Source: Phlegmacium glaucopus (taxonomy: Eukaryota > Basidiomycota > Agaricomycetes > Agaricales > Cortinariaceae). Taken from it: 64,000 nt of DNA. The DNA is taken from assembly GCA_015039465.1 (NCBI GenBank), contig MU130003.1, positions 63,184-127,183 on the forward strand, in the 5' to 3' direction. The notes under the pieces are model-generated. The model worked only from the letters and a program-made list of their open reading frames with translations, ran no database searches and was not told the origin of the DNA. Numbering within the stretch: position 1 is the first letter of the stretch; each line of letters begins with the position of its first letter. The position numbers were made by a program, and so were the translations under genes. Positions 35,194 to 47,304 of this stretch are shown piece by piece.

Positions 35194-38100
35194 ATGGCTC
35201 AATTCAGAAATGCGAAAAATTTTGTCATCCAAGGGGGTACATTCACTTCAGCCAAGGTTCATATTAATGAGGGTGAATTTGGTACGTGAAGATTTCGAAT
35301 CGTTCCATCCTTATCAATGACCAAATCAAGGATTTCAAACCTTGAGCCAAGCAGTTTCTCATGAAGCAATTCATGACTCTGCTGAACGCTACCCAGCACC
35401 AAATTGTCATCCAGATACCCGCATGGCCGTTCGACAGTTTATTTCGGACTGGATCCATAACGAAAGTTCGGCGCTTCCTTTCCTTTGGCTTTATGGACCT
35501 GCTGGGGCCGGGAAGACAGCGATCCTCCAGGCAATCGCAGAGTTTCTGTGTAATTCAACCGGAGACTATGAGAATTTTGGAGGTAGCTTTTTCTTTTCCA
35601 GGGGAAGGAATGGCCGCGATCAAGGCCATTTTCTGTTCTCAACAATCGCATATCAACTCGCACTGAATGTACCTGGACTACGTCAACACATCAACCGTAT
35701 CATGGGAGCAAGGCCATCACTCCATACAAAGTCAATTGATGTACAACTACAAACTCTCATCGTCGATGCACTCCAATCTTTATCACCTCTTCCACAAGAA
35801 TCATATCTTGTGATCATAGACGGATTGGACGAATGCCAGGATAAAGCGACCCAACAGCACATTCTGCGTCTCCTGTGTGAAACAATCACGATTCACAAAT
35901 TACCGCTCAGATTCCTGATTGGGAGTCGCCCTGAATCTCATATCCGCACCTGTTTCGATCAAGTAGCTCTGTGCACAATCACCGAGCGAGTCGTCCTTGA
36001 CGAAACGTTTGATCCCGGAAGAGATATTCAGGTGCTTCTGCAAGATGGCTTTGCCGAGATCTGTGCCAAGCACGCCGATGTTCTGACCCATGTGAAACAA
36101 CCATGGCCTACTAAAGGCGTTATCGATCTCCTTGTCCAGAGGTCATCTGGCCAGTTCATCTACGCCGCGACTGTCCTCAAATTCGTTGGTGCCGATTTCT
36201 GTAATCCAATGAGACAGCTTGAGCTTGTATTGATGCCTGATCCCACGGCGTTTTCAGACCTTGACCAATTGTACACCCAAATCTTGTCTGTTTATCCAAG
36301 CACAGCGACCATTGTCCAAGTTCTTGGAATCATCTTGGCATTTGATGCTGGGACTTTGACACCAAAGGTGATTGAAGATATTCTCGAGATGGAGGAAGGT
36401 GAAGTGAAGCATGTGCTACGGGGTCTGTCGTCCTTGATTGGATTTGTGGGAGATAAGAACGAGGAGTACTCGACTGAACGGCGCTACTCAGATGTCGGTT
36501 CTGTTTACTTCATACATGCTTCATTTCGGGATTTTTTGGTGGACCCCAATCGCTCGGGCCCATTCCATATCAATGAACAGGAACATAAGAACCAGGCTAC
36601 TATACGGAGCTTTGCCTTGATTACTAAATGGATTGGACGGTCTTGGCGGTAAGCAGTTCGTCCATCACTCTCATTCTCCAATCTTTAGATTCACAACTAC
36701 GACAGGACCCACTCCACCACCCGGCTTCCACATAGCGCAACTTGGCGTTATATTGATATCCATATTCCACGGCGTTTCATCGGGTCTCCAAAACTAGTCA
36801 GGGACACAATTATGACGGACATTAATCAATTAACACAAGAGTTCCGGAAAATCTCGAGTAGTGGAGCGGTTGACATATCTTTCCCTGCAAGACTCTGTCT
36901 AATGCAGATTTTGAAAGTGTGTTTAGATGTTATTCTCAGTTTGCGAGTACCGTTGACTTTGCTGATAAAAAACCAACAGACAATCAGGTTGGGACAAAGA
37001 TACACAGATGGCGAATTCTCAAGAGTATATCATGGGTATCAAATGATGCTTCGCCAATCCTTTACCGAATCCAACGATATCGGTGACCTGTCTAGGTTCC
37101 TACCTGGTGTCCTAGTGCAGAAGGCTCTGTCCATGCAAGGGATGGCTGACTTATACAGCGTTAAGGTGGATCTTTTGCACCGCCTCTTTGAACCTTTCGC
37201 CCGGGTAGGACTATCCGACTATATGTTGCTGGACCATCTGTCTGCTTTCTTCATGCATAGTCATCATCCCTATTCCTCTCTGCATCATGTCCTTATTTGC
37301 CGTCAGTTTTTGTTTCTACTGGATGGATCTAATGTCCCTGATCTTCAGTCGTACGTTTCCATACAATTTGAGTTTACATCTTCTGATCCTTGGAGTTCCA
37401 GTTATGACCTCGTTACATATGTTCACCGCAATCTCTATGATCACTTGTACGCTGCCACTAAGGATTTTCTCTCTGGTGAAAATATACCCGGTGACCACCC
37501 TGCTGTACAACTGTTCAATAATTTAGACGGCATCACATGTGTACATCAGTCACATTTCAAATCTTCTCTGGCAGCATATACTATCCGGTCTATTTTGAAA
37601 TGGGCAGATATGTTGAACCGTTGTCTGAAGGTGGGTGTGCCCAATATGTTGTGGTTTCGCTTTTCTAATGCAACTTCCCAGCAGGTGACTGTCCCCATTT
37701 CCAGCATCAATTTAGTCGAACGACTGAGTCAAGTAACGGACAAGATCTATAGGGAAATCCTATGCATAGAAACACATGGAAGCATGACGAGTATTACTAT
37801 ATGTGCACCCCTTCGTGGAGCTTACACAATTTCCGAGACCCGACCGTGCAGGGCAGCGAATTCTGCTATCGTTCAACTTCCTTGGGACTTCCTAGTCAAG
37901 ATGTCGCTGGGTGATAGAATCCTCCCTTCCTTTACTGACTTTATGACAACGCAAGAGAGATCTGGACCTTTGTACATGAGCCCAGATGTTTACCATACCC
38001 AAGTTACAGAATACTCTCTGGAGAGTATTTTTTATTTCCAGAACCCTCACAGCTTTCGGTGAACCCTTTTTTCTCTGATTTCAATATGTATTAATTGTGC

Positions 38101-38407
38101 TTGTATTCTGTTAGAAGTTCTTACTCAAGTCTTGGAACTTACCACATCATGGCGAACAGGATCTTTGAGGAACACATTTCCCATGCTCTTCCAACTGAAA
38201 CAATTCTTTATCTACTCCGATCAATTTATACACAGTACTTTGTGTACAATCGCATGGTACTAGAGATCATTATCAAGTGGCTAGAGGTCAGTGTTTTACT
38301 ATGATTGGTAAACTCCAACTTAATATTCAATTTGTCTCTAGGGGCTTGGATCCGAGCGACCGAACGACTTGTACGATCGCTTCCGCGCAGAAAGTTTAAA
38401 CGCGTAA
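35194..38407 (+). CDS. NACHT NTPase, tandem copy 1, with unrecognised C-terminal domain
   Basis: A predicted STAND NTPase. Eight exons fit: 35194-35281, 35331-36648, 36706-36916, 36980-37350, 37402-37630, 37682-38058, 38115-38286 and 38342-38407, giving 943 residues with all GT-AG introns. Exon 1 encodes MAQFRNAKNFVIQGGTFTSA, a Gly/Asn-bearing leader. NACHT motifs: Walker A WLYGPAGAGKTA (about residue 85), Walker B YLVIIDGLDECQD (about 190), sensor FLIGSRPESHI (about 227), followed by DLLVQRSSGQFIYAATVLKF and the winged-helix-like region ending VYFIHASFRDFLVD. The remaining 475 or so residues (from RTHSTTRLPHSATWRY on) contain no WD40, ankyrin or TPR pattern; conserved points include NLYDHLYAATKDFLSGENIP and SGPLYMSPDVYHTQVTEYS. 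Such proteins are thought to act in non-self recognition and cell death; no function is shown for this one. Confidence 0.85.
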
Positions 38408-39293
38408 ACTTCCTATCAATTGTTAGCCAGACACACATATGACAATACATTATTACTTTCTCCCGATGCTGAATCTGATCGAAGCTGGAATCTGTTAGCT
38501 AAGTTGACCCAGGTCCCATGAGGCCATTGGCATATGTAGCGCCCAGGTGCATTGTTTGACTCAAAACCTCTGGTTTTCATTATACTTAGGCTATTCTTGT
38601 AACGTGGAGAGGAAGGAACAGAGCACAAAGCGAACACAATGCGAAGGACTTTATCTGGTATGTTTTTTACGTTTACTTTTCGACTCGCCACTCATATGAT
38701 GATGTTGTTGCAAAGCCGTCATTGGCCAGGAGGTGACTGGGAGCACAACTACTTTATCAACGTGAATGAGTCGGAATCCCGCGAAGAAGCACCAGTAAAT
38801 AGTTGCGTTTAATTAGAAGACGCGTTGGACGTGGGAATCAACACGTGATCAGTTTGGTTTTAGGTTTGGTGGGTAAGTAGTACATGCAGACTAAGTGTTT
38901 ACCAAGTCGACACATTTTGCTTCGTAACTCCACAACCACACTTCTTTTAAATCTCATCCTTTGCAGTCTCATATAAATTAACAACCCTTACATTCTTCTG
39001 AAGTTTGTACATTTTTATGTTTGGTGTGAGGAACTTCCTGAATATTTGTTCCACTTATACCAGTCTCCTGTAGTCAGACTATAAGATTCGTCTTTGTTTT
39101 GTTAGTCAGGGAACGCTCGTCAAATTTACAAACTATTTCTCAATATGCAGCATGCAGGCCCTACACAATCCTTGAACCTCGTTTCGTTGACTGCAATTTG
39201 TGGCTGGGACACAGGTTTGTGGCTGTAGCCTGCCATAAACCATATAATACTACGAGTATAGAAGATGTGTTCTCATCGTACCACCTCACCTAG
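38408..39293. other. Spacer between tandem NACHT copies
   Basis: No gene seen. From about 39071 the sequence resembles the upstream region of the third NACHT copy (62956 on), including TTTGTTTTGTTAGTCAGGGA and ACGCTCGTCAAATTT; the rest to 39293 is the common 5' flank. 38420-38550 resembles 42560-42720 downstream of copy 2, so the duplication unit includes some 3' sequence. Confidence 0.6.
39160..39293 (+). repeat. NACHT 5' flanking block, copy 2
   Basis: Shares long words with the flanks of copies 1 and 3, such as TTGAACCTCGTTTCGTT (with copy 1) and ACACAGGTTTGTGGCTG (all three). Likely duplicated promoter and leader. Confidence 0.75.
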
Positions 39294-42200
39294 ATGGCTC
39301 AATTCAAAAATGCGAAAAATTTTGTCATCCAAGGGGGTATATTCACTTCAGCCAAGGTTCATATCAATGATCGTGAATTTGGTAAGTCCGATTTCCAATC
39401 CTTCTCGTTCCATCCTTATCAATGACCAAATCAAGGACTTCAAGCCTTGAGCCAAGCAGTTTCTCTTGGAGCAATTCATGACTCTGCTGAACGATACCCA
39501 GCACCAAATTGTCATCCAGATACCCGCAAGGCCGTTCGACAGATTATTTTGGACTGGATCCGTGATGAAAGTCCGGCGCTTCCCTTCTTTTGGCTTTATG
39601 GACCTGCTGGGGCCGGGAAGACAGCGATCCTCCAGGCAATCGCAGAGTTTCTGTGTAGTTCATCCGGAGACTATGAGAATTTTGGAGGTAGCTTTTTCTT
39701 TTCCAGGGGAAAGGATGGCCGCGATCAAGGCCATTTTCTGTTCTCAACAATCTCATATCAACTCGCACTGAATATACCTGGGCTACGTCAACACATCAAC
39801 CGTATCATGGATGAAAATCCAACACTCCATACAAAGTCAATTGCCGTACAACTACAAACTCTCATTGTCGATGCGCTTCGATCTCTATCACCTCTTCCAC
39901 AACGATCTTATCTTGTGATCATAGACGGATTGGATGAATGCCAGGATAAGGGGACTCAACAACACATCCTCCATCTCCTGTGCGAAACAATCACCGCTCA
40001 CAAATTACCACTCAGATTCCTGATTGGGAGTCGACCTGAATCTCATATCCGCGCCTGTTTCGACCAAGAAGCTCTGTATATGATCACCAAGCGAGTCGTC
40101 CTCGACGAAACATTCAATCCCGGATGGGATATTCAGGTGCTTCTGCAAGATGGCTTTACTGAGATCTGTGCCAAGCATGCCGATATTCTATCCCACATTA
40201 AACAACCATGGCCTGCTACAGGTATTATCGATCTCCTTGTCCAGCGGTCGTCTGGCCAGTTCATCTACGCAGCGACTGTCCTCAAATTTGTTGGTGCCGA
40301 TTTCTTGAATCCAACGAAACAGCTTGAACTTGTATTGATGCCTGATCCCACGGCGTTCTCAGACCTTGACCAATTGTACACTCAAATCTTGTCTGCTTAT
40401 CCAAGTGCAGCGAACATTCTCCAAGTTCTTGGAACCATGTTGGTGTTTGGTGAGGCTTTGACACCAGAGATGATTGAGGATATTCTCGGGATGGAGGAAG
40501 GTGAGGTGAAGCATGTGCTATGGGGTTTGTCGTCCTTGATTGCATTCGTGGGAGATAAGGATGCGAAGTACCAGAATATGGGGATCCATGGCTCAACTTT
40601 TGGGAGTGTTTACTTCATACATGCCTCATTTCGAGATTTTTTGGTGGATTCAAGTCGTTCGGGCCCATTCCATGTCAATGAACAGGAACATAAGAACCAG
40701 GCTACTATACGGAGCTTTGCCTTGATTACTAAATGCATTAGAAGGTCTTGGAGGTAAGCGGTTCGTCCATCACTCTTATTCTCCAATCTTTAGATTCATA
40801 ACTATGACAGGACCCACTCCACCACCCGGCTTCCACACAGCGCAACTTGGTATTATGTTCAATCCCATCTTCCATGGCATTTCATCGAGTCTCCAAAACG
40901 AGTCAGGGACGCAATTATGATGGACATTAATGAATTAATACAAGAGTTCTGGAAAATCTCAAATAATGGAGCAATTGGCGTATTTTTCACTGCTATGCTC
41001 TGCCTAATGTGGGGTTTGGAAGTGAGTTTACATAGTTCGCGAGTACCGTCGACGTTGCTGATAAAAAAACCAACAGGCAATCATGTCACCAGCCACCGAT
41101 GACGAATTCTTAGAAGTATATCATGCGTGCCAAAAGATGGTTGATCAATCCTTCACCGAATCCATCGATATCACTGATCTGCTAAGGCTCCTACCTGGTG
41201 TCGTAGTGGAGAAGGGTCTGTCTACAGAAGGGGTGGCTAATCTATACAGGGTTAAGACAGATCTGTTGGACCGCCTCTCTAAATCTGCCTTTGAACCTTA
41301 CGTCTTACCAATACAGTCCTTCCCTGTGCTGTGGAAATATCTGTCTCCTTTCTTCAGGGATCGAGGTCGATCTCATCTCTATCACTATGATCATATACTA
41401 CATCATGTTCTTATATGCTGTCAGCTTTTGTCTCTACTGGATGGATCCAATGGCTTTGATCTTCAGTCGTAGGTTTCCATACAACCTGAGTTCACATCTT
41501 CTGATCTTTGAAATTCCAGTAGTGAACTCCTTGAATATGTTCGGTCTAATCTCTATCAGCACTTGTGCACTGCCACTGAGGATTTTCTCTCTGGAGAAAA
41601 TATCCCTGGTGACCACCCTGCTCTACAATTGTTCAATAAGTTAGACAGGACCACATATTACAATGCACATCAGTCACGTTTCATGTCTTCCCTGGCAGCA
41701 CATACTATGCGGTCTATTTTGAGATGGGCAGATGGGTTGAACCGTCATCTGAAGGTGGGTGTGCTCTATATGTTGTGGCTTCACTTTTCTAATGCAACTT
41801 GCTAGCGCGTGATTGTCTCTATTTCTAGTATCGATTTAATCAAACGACTGGGTCAAGCAACAGACAGGATCTATCGTCAAGTCCTATGGATAGAAACACG
41901 TGAAAGCATGACTACTATTACTATGTGTGCATCCCTTTGTGGACTTTACAAGATACCCAGGACCCAACCGCGCAGGGCAGCCATTCCTGGTGTCGTTCAA
42001 CTTCCTTGGGACCTCCTAGCCCAGGAGTTGGTAAATGATAGAATTTACTCTTCCTTTACTGACTTTGTGACAAATCAGGAGAGATCTGGGCCTTTGTACA
42101 TAAGCCCAGATGTTTACCATACCCAAATTACAGAATACTCTCTGGAGACAATTTTTCTTTGCCACTACCCTGATTTGGGCTTTCGGCAAGATCTTTTTTC

Positions 42201-42561
42201 TCTGATTTGACTATGTATTCATTATACTTGTATTCTGCTAGATTTACTTACTCAACTCTTGACGATTATAACCTCACGGCCCGGGCAAACTGGAGCTTTG
42301 AGGAACACATTTCCCATGCTCTTCCAACTGAAACAATCCTTTGTCTACTCAGATCAATTTATATATGGCTCCTTGTGCGCGATGGCAGCGTACTAGAGAT
42401 TATTATCAAGTGGCTAGAGGTCAGTATTTTACTATGACTAATGAACCTCAACTCGATATTCAATTTGTCTCTAGGGACTTGGATCTGAGAGACCAAACGA
42501 CTTGTATGATCGCCTTCACGCAGAAAGTCTAAAGGCGCATAAACCTCTCATCAATTGTTAG
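39294..42561 (+). CDS. NACHT NTPase, tandem copy 2, with unrecognised C-terminal domain
   Basis: Close paralogue of the gene just upstream, same strand and exon plan: 39294-39381, 39436-40753, 40811-41021, 41077-41468, 41520-41754, 41806-42185, 42242-42419, 42475-42561 (962 residues). The second exon has exactly the same length as in copy 1 (1318 nt). Walker A is GPAGAGKTA, Walker B YLVIIDGLDECQD, then FLIGSRPESHI. Genomic stops at 41470 and 41803 fall inside introns that are equally present in copy 1. The sixth intron, however, starts GCAAGA where copy 1 has GTGAAC, so it must use a GC donor or else the protein ends at the TGA near 42208, losing about 88 residues. The C-terminal domain is conserved with copy 1 but more diverged than the NACHT. 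Confidence 0.83.
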
Positions 42562-42757
42562 CCAGGCGCACAAATGACAATATATTATTACTTACTTTCT
42601 CTTTATGCCAAATCCAATCGAAGTTTGAGTCTCTTAGCTAAGTTGACCTCCCATGAGGCCATCGGCATATGTAGCTCCCAGGTGTATGTTTGACTCAGAA
42701 CTTCTGGTTTTCATTACAGGCTGCCAGTGTTGTATAACACGCCGAAGTATTACGATT

Positions 42758-42780
42758 ACGAGTCCCCTTTAGGGACTCGT
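42758..42780. repeat. 9-bp perfect inverted repeat
   Basis: Arms ACGAGTCCC (42758-42766) and GGGACTCGT (42772-42780) flank CTTTA. Function unknown. Confidence 0.7.
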
Positions 42781-43341
42781 TCTTATAAGTGGGACTTTCA
42801 AGGTAACGCTTGAGTGTCCGGTAACTTCCGTGATTGCACGTGATGATGGTTGATGGGCTTTTCGCTGCACAAACTTGAAGTGGGACTCGTACATGCCACG
42901 CGGAGCGATGGCCCTCACCCACAAGTCAGATCATAACGTCTCCTACTAGGCTCGCTGCTTTATTCAGTCCATTATCTTTCAATTTGCAGTCCCACAGAAC
43001 TCGCATCATGTTCGAAAGTCTCATTCAGAGGACGTCCGTCAGCATAATGTGGTGATGAAACGGTTGAAATGAGTGAAATCTGAGTCCTGACTCCGCCATC
43101 ATGATCGTAAAATTCGCTTTTTCCTCTCGATGTCTTTAGACATAAAATGATCATTCAGGGCACAAGGCAAACACAATCGTTCCCCGCCATCTCTCAGCCC
43201 GGAGACAATGCACGCAAGCTCATGACACACGCTAAATATTGCACGCACTTGCACGCTAACCCGCTACGTAACTACACGAATACCGCGCGTGTGCCACGCC
43301 AATTTTCCTCAAGTTGTGCCTCACGACCTTATAGTACTGGA

Positions 43342-43397
43342 TAAATATTTTGTACACTATGTACTACTAGTCTAGTAGTACATAGCACAAATATTTA
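43342..43397. repeat. 56-bp near-perfect palindrome
   Basis: The centre is a perfect inverted repeat, TATGTACTACTAG (43358-43370) and CTAGTAGTACATA (43372-43384) around a single T. The outer arms TAAATATTTTGT and ACAAATATTTA also pair with one extra base. No coding sequence overlaps it. It could be a tiny foldback element or a former insertion site. Confidence 0.8.
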
Positions 43398-44025
43398 GTT
43401 CCTCATATTCACGCATATATTCCCCGTGATTCTTCGAAAGGTCAACTCAGACTCGGGAACGCAAAGACCCAAATTTCAACAACGGTCATGACATCATAAC
43501 TTGTCGCTGCATTGCAAGTTGAAGACAGCTTTCATATAGCTGTTACGCATGGGTATTTATTACAAACCAAGACAAAAGCGAAATTATGGACTTTGAATTC
43601 AGAATCCTTGGTATTCCCGACATATTTTCAGGCCCTTTCCAAAACAGTTCTCCCATTATTTATCGAATAGAGGCGGAACCTTGTCGTCTAATATACGCGT
43701 TATGAGGCTAGTCTTAATTCAGATAAAGGTTTTTAATTATTACCTCCCCGAGGGACCTCATATCTATGGCCCGAGGCTTTAAATCAGCGTTTACAAAAAG
43801 TGGTCGTTGCAATTTGGTGATATCAATAGGTTGCCTTTCTGTTATGGGTTTTTACATGTCATTCGAGATCATTTTTGACTCGGAATATCTTACCCTTGTA
43901 ACTGGATATATTATATGCTTGCAGTATTATGGGTGGTCCACAGTGAAAGCCCTTGCTTGTGTCCGAATCGTTGCTGGAAGGAAGACAATCACTGATCATC
44001 AAGCTTAGGAGAGATTAACGACGTA

Positions 44026-47000
44026 CTACAGCTGAATGAGGTCGATCACAGGTGAAAGATTGTCTGCTTCGGGCCTGGTGGGGTCGATTGTGCCTTTGAG
44101 TATATTATTACTTTAGCCATAATCAAGTTCATCAAGAATTAGGATCGGACATACATAAGGCAAAACGTTGGATTGATTCTGTCATGTTGACGATGCCAAT
44201 GTGATTACTTTCGTGAGGTATTTTGTACAACTTCTCTTCAAAGGACTGATAGCCTTCATATTCGTCGAAGACGGTCGCGTATCCACGCTAAAGGTTGAAT
44301 AATTAGGACGAAAACGTCCTCCGTTTCGATAAATTGCATACATATAATTGCTTTCTAAAGTCGCCTGGCATCAAGGTTCCATCCTCCTTTTCATGTAAGA
44401 CACAAAATGCGACTCTAAAGATTAAAATAACCAAGTGAGGTTGATCTTCTATTTTATGGTATATAAGATAGGACGTACTCATCACTCCATGATATTTTTT
44501 TGAGTACTGTACCTGTTATTTAAGCGTTTCAGTTTCAAGCTAGTGAAAGTTTAGGATGCACAAAAGACCTTTTGGCTCAAAATGAAGGGTCTGTGTATAA
44601 GAAGGACGTTAAGCGATCCACTTGAGCCGATAAGCAGACAAACCTTCCAAACTATAGCAGGCCAATATTGATTACGATGAGAAGTGGCGGGCGTTAGTGT
44701 AAAAACAATCTAGATATCGAACATTTTAGCGTTTCATGAATACGAGGAAAGAGGTAGGATGATTGAACATCAGTTGATTTTTTTAGTGTTTTCTTTGCTA
44801 TATCAACTCCAGTATAAAATATAATTTGTTTCGTGATTGGGGATTCTTCAGGAGCAAGCTCCTCTTCTAAAGGGTCGTTGTGCTCCTCCTTCGTACCTTC
44901 ATCTCCTGCACAATTAAAGTATCAGAGAGTTGAGTTTTCGAGATAATAAGAACAACACCTTTTTCCAGATTCGTCCGAGTTGCAACGATCTTTGCAATCA
45001 ATATTTCCCAATGTTTTTCTATATCCTTGTCAGACTCGATCGTATAATCGGGGACCGTAGACGTCTTGTTTTTGTAGCTTTTGACATGTTGGTTGAAGGT
45101 ACCATCGGTGATACTGAACTCATGGGAGTTTGGGACCGCCAAATCGTTTTGTGATCGGTTATCTACCTTAACTTTGTATTTGCCACCAACTTTTGTAATG
45201 TGCCAGTATGTAATCTATCAAAAAATATTTAATATGATAAATTTATTGCGGAGAAATATTTGGTAGTAGACATACAGGTCTGAGACTCGTGAACCGTATA
45301 CCTCGATCTGTAAGCATGTCTCCCCAGATGTCTTCCAGGAGGTTACTACCATATTGGCCACCTATATACTTTGTCAGCTAAATTGTAATAAATCGTTAAC
45401 GTCAACCCTTGGACTTGCCGTTATATCCGCGTGTTATGAAGGCATGTATATAAAGGTCTGTGTTGGCTTTGTAGGTCTCGCCGGGCCTAGAGGTTTATCA
45501 GTCCAACTAGCAAGTACCAAATTTGAAAGATCTACCCAATATTTTTGATACGAAGAAATGGTCTGAATAATGCATCATCTTTCAAAACTTCACATGTACC
45601 TTGTTAAGTTGGGACAACTTTTAATCAAGTACATTCACTGGTTGGAGACTGTCTCACCTAATACAATGTCTATTTGGAAGTCCTGACTGTTCTTAAAAAC
45701 GGGCCCTTTGTGTTCCGAATCTGATTGCGTAAAGTCTTCACCATCCCAGGCAGTCTATAACGCAATAAACGAGCATTATTTATGCTCTCCGGAACATTTA
45801 AAAACAAGAAGCAATTATTTACCGGTGCTTCGTGAAAAAATTCCGACTCAACCCAACTTTTATAGTCATGCTTAGGGTCATTAACATGATCTGTTACTGT
45901 CCCAAATCCGACTCTGGGTTGACCTCCGGAAGAGCCACGACTAAAATAGAGACATGAGGAACTAAAAAGTTATATTTATTGTTGAGGGCGTACATAATAC
46001 TGGGCAAATAAAAGGGAGAATTGTCTTCCTAACATTTAATTGTCAGTGCTGTAGTTTACATAATTGAGAATTCCAAACACTGACTAGAGCCGCCGATTCT
46101 AAAAACCTAGTACCATAGACATGAAATTAAATATACAAAACATTCGGACATCGCAACCTACCTGCCAAACGAGGAGGGAATCATCTTCGGAGTTCTTGAT
46201 GTTCTCCTCGGTCGAAAGAAACAGACTAATCTATGGGGTTACTGGCAATGACAGTCTTAGTTCGTTTGTGCAACGTTCTACTAACCTCAATCTCGCCTAT
46301 GTCCTTGTTGGAGGAAAAAAAACTCCGTCCTCCAAAGAGTGACCATTTCTTCGTCATATCTTTTGAAGGCTGAGGGACGCTGTCTTCGAAAACTGGCTCT
46401 GGTTGTGAACGAGAGTGTCTCGACGTTGGAAGTGACTCCACATCTTTTCTCGAAGTGTAGGCGACATCTAACGCAATAGATATGATCATTTGTGGCAGCT
46501 GGTTGAAGGCTTCGCGGATTGGCAGTTCTGGTCGACTAGTAAGTAAGATCAGCAAGCGCGGCTTTAATTCCGATGCGGCTTTCGAGAGGACATCAATGAT
46601 ATTTTGTTGATCCCTCGAACCTGCGCACTGATCCAAACCATCAATGATGACAACTTTGCGATGGATTAGGCGAGAGCCACCATCAGCTTCAAACGCCTTT
46701 TTTAGGGGATTGATAATCAAGTTAGTGACTTGAGTAGATAGATTTCGATCAAATATGGCGGGGTCTATCGCAATTGCCTCCTGAATATAAACGCACATCT
46801 CCTTGATAGACCATGCGAACTGATATACGAGTGTAGGAATGAAGCGTGTTTTGTTGTTGCGATCGAGAACACCTTCATCAAAAAAGAAAGAAGCGGCCAA
46901 GAGCTTCTCTTTGGAGGATAGCTCAGCTATAGTCTGTGCAAGAGCAGACTTTCCAGCGTCCATTGGACCGTGCAACCACATAAGAAACTCTTCACCATCG

Positions 47001-47304
47001 GCACCATGCACCCAGTCCATGATTTGTTCGATGATAACCTTACGCGTTCCAGGAAGGCATTTTGGCTGATCTTCTCGCTCTGCCGAGTTATGGAAGGCGC
47101 CTTTCGAGATGCGTGAATAAAGCATTTCTAGAACTGTTAAATTAAGGATTAGTTTTTGAGCAATATTCTTTCCAAAAAACGACGTTTTTGTTGATCAGAT
47201 AACGGCCCAGTGTTGCCATCAGGATGATTGTGGATATGGACATCGTTATGAGCTACGGCAAGCCGCGAATTGACGATCGCAGTATTCAGAGCGCCTTCAA
47301 ACAT
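44026..47304 (-). CDS. NACHT NTPase fused to an unknown, intron-rich C-terminal module
   Basis: The first visible exon (from ATG 47304, MFEGALNTAIVNSRLAVAHN) ends at QQKR and splices to LLEMLYSRISKGAFHNSAER. NACHT motifs: Walker A WLHGPMDAGKSALAQ, Walker B KVVIIDGLDQCAG, then LILLTSRPELPIREAF. After a Ser/Pro-rich linker a GTTAGT...CATAG intron leads to ISLFLSTEENIKN. From there about a dozen short exons, each cleanly open, follow in order: SGGQPRVGFGTVTDHVNDPK, AWDGEDFTQSDSEHKGPVF, ETYKANTDLYIHAFITRGYN, GGQYGSNLLEDIWGDMLTDR, ITYWHITKVGGKYKVKVDNR, KHWEILIAKIVATRTNLEKG, VFTLTPATSHRNQYWPAIVW, LKKISWSDE, VAFCVLHEKEDGTLMPGDFR, GYATVFDEYEGYQSFEEKLY and a last exon ending DLIQL at 44026. The region after the NACHT matches no family I know. 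A separate downstream gene is possible but the frame carries through. There may be a further 5' exon above 47304. Confidence 0.65.

Larger units (their letters stand above)
42562..44025. other. Gap downstream of the tandem NACHT genes
   Basis: 1.46 kb without a supportable gene. A frame at 43766-44008 (+) has an ATG and one hydrophobic stretch but no known motif. Two inverted repeats are listed separately. Confidence 0.4.

Noticed and set aside
41461..41810. In-frame stops in NACHT copy 2 that at first suggest a pseudogene
   Set aside because: Both stops (near 41470 and 41803) lie inside introns with good borders that are present at the same positions in copy 1, where the intron sequence happens to have no stop.
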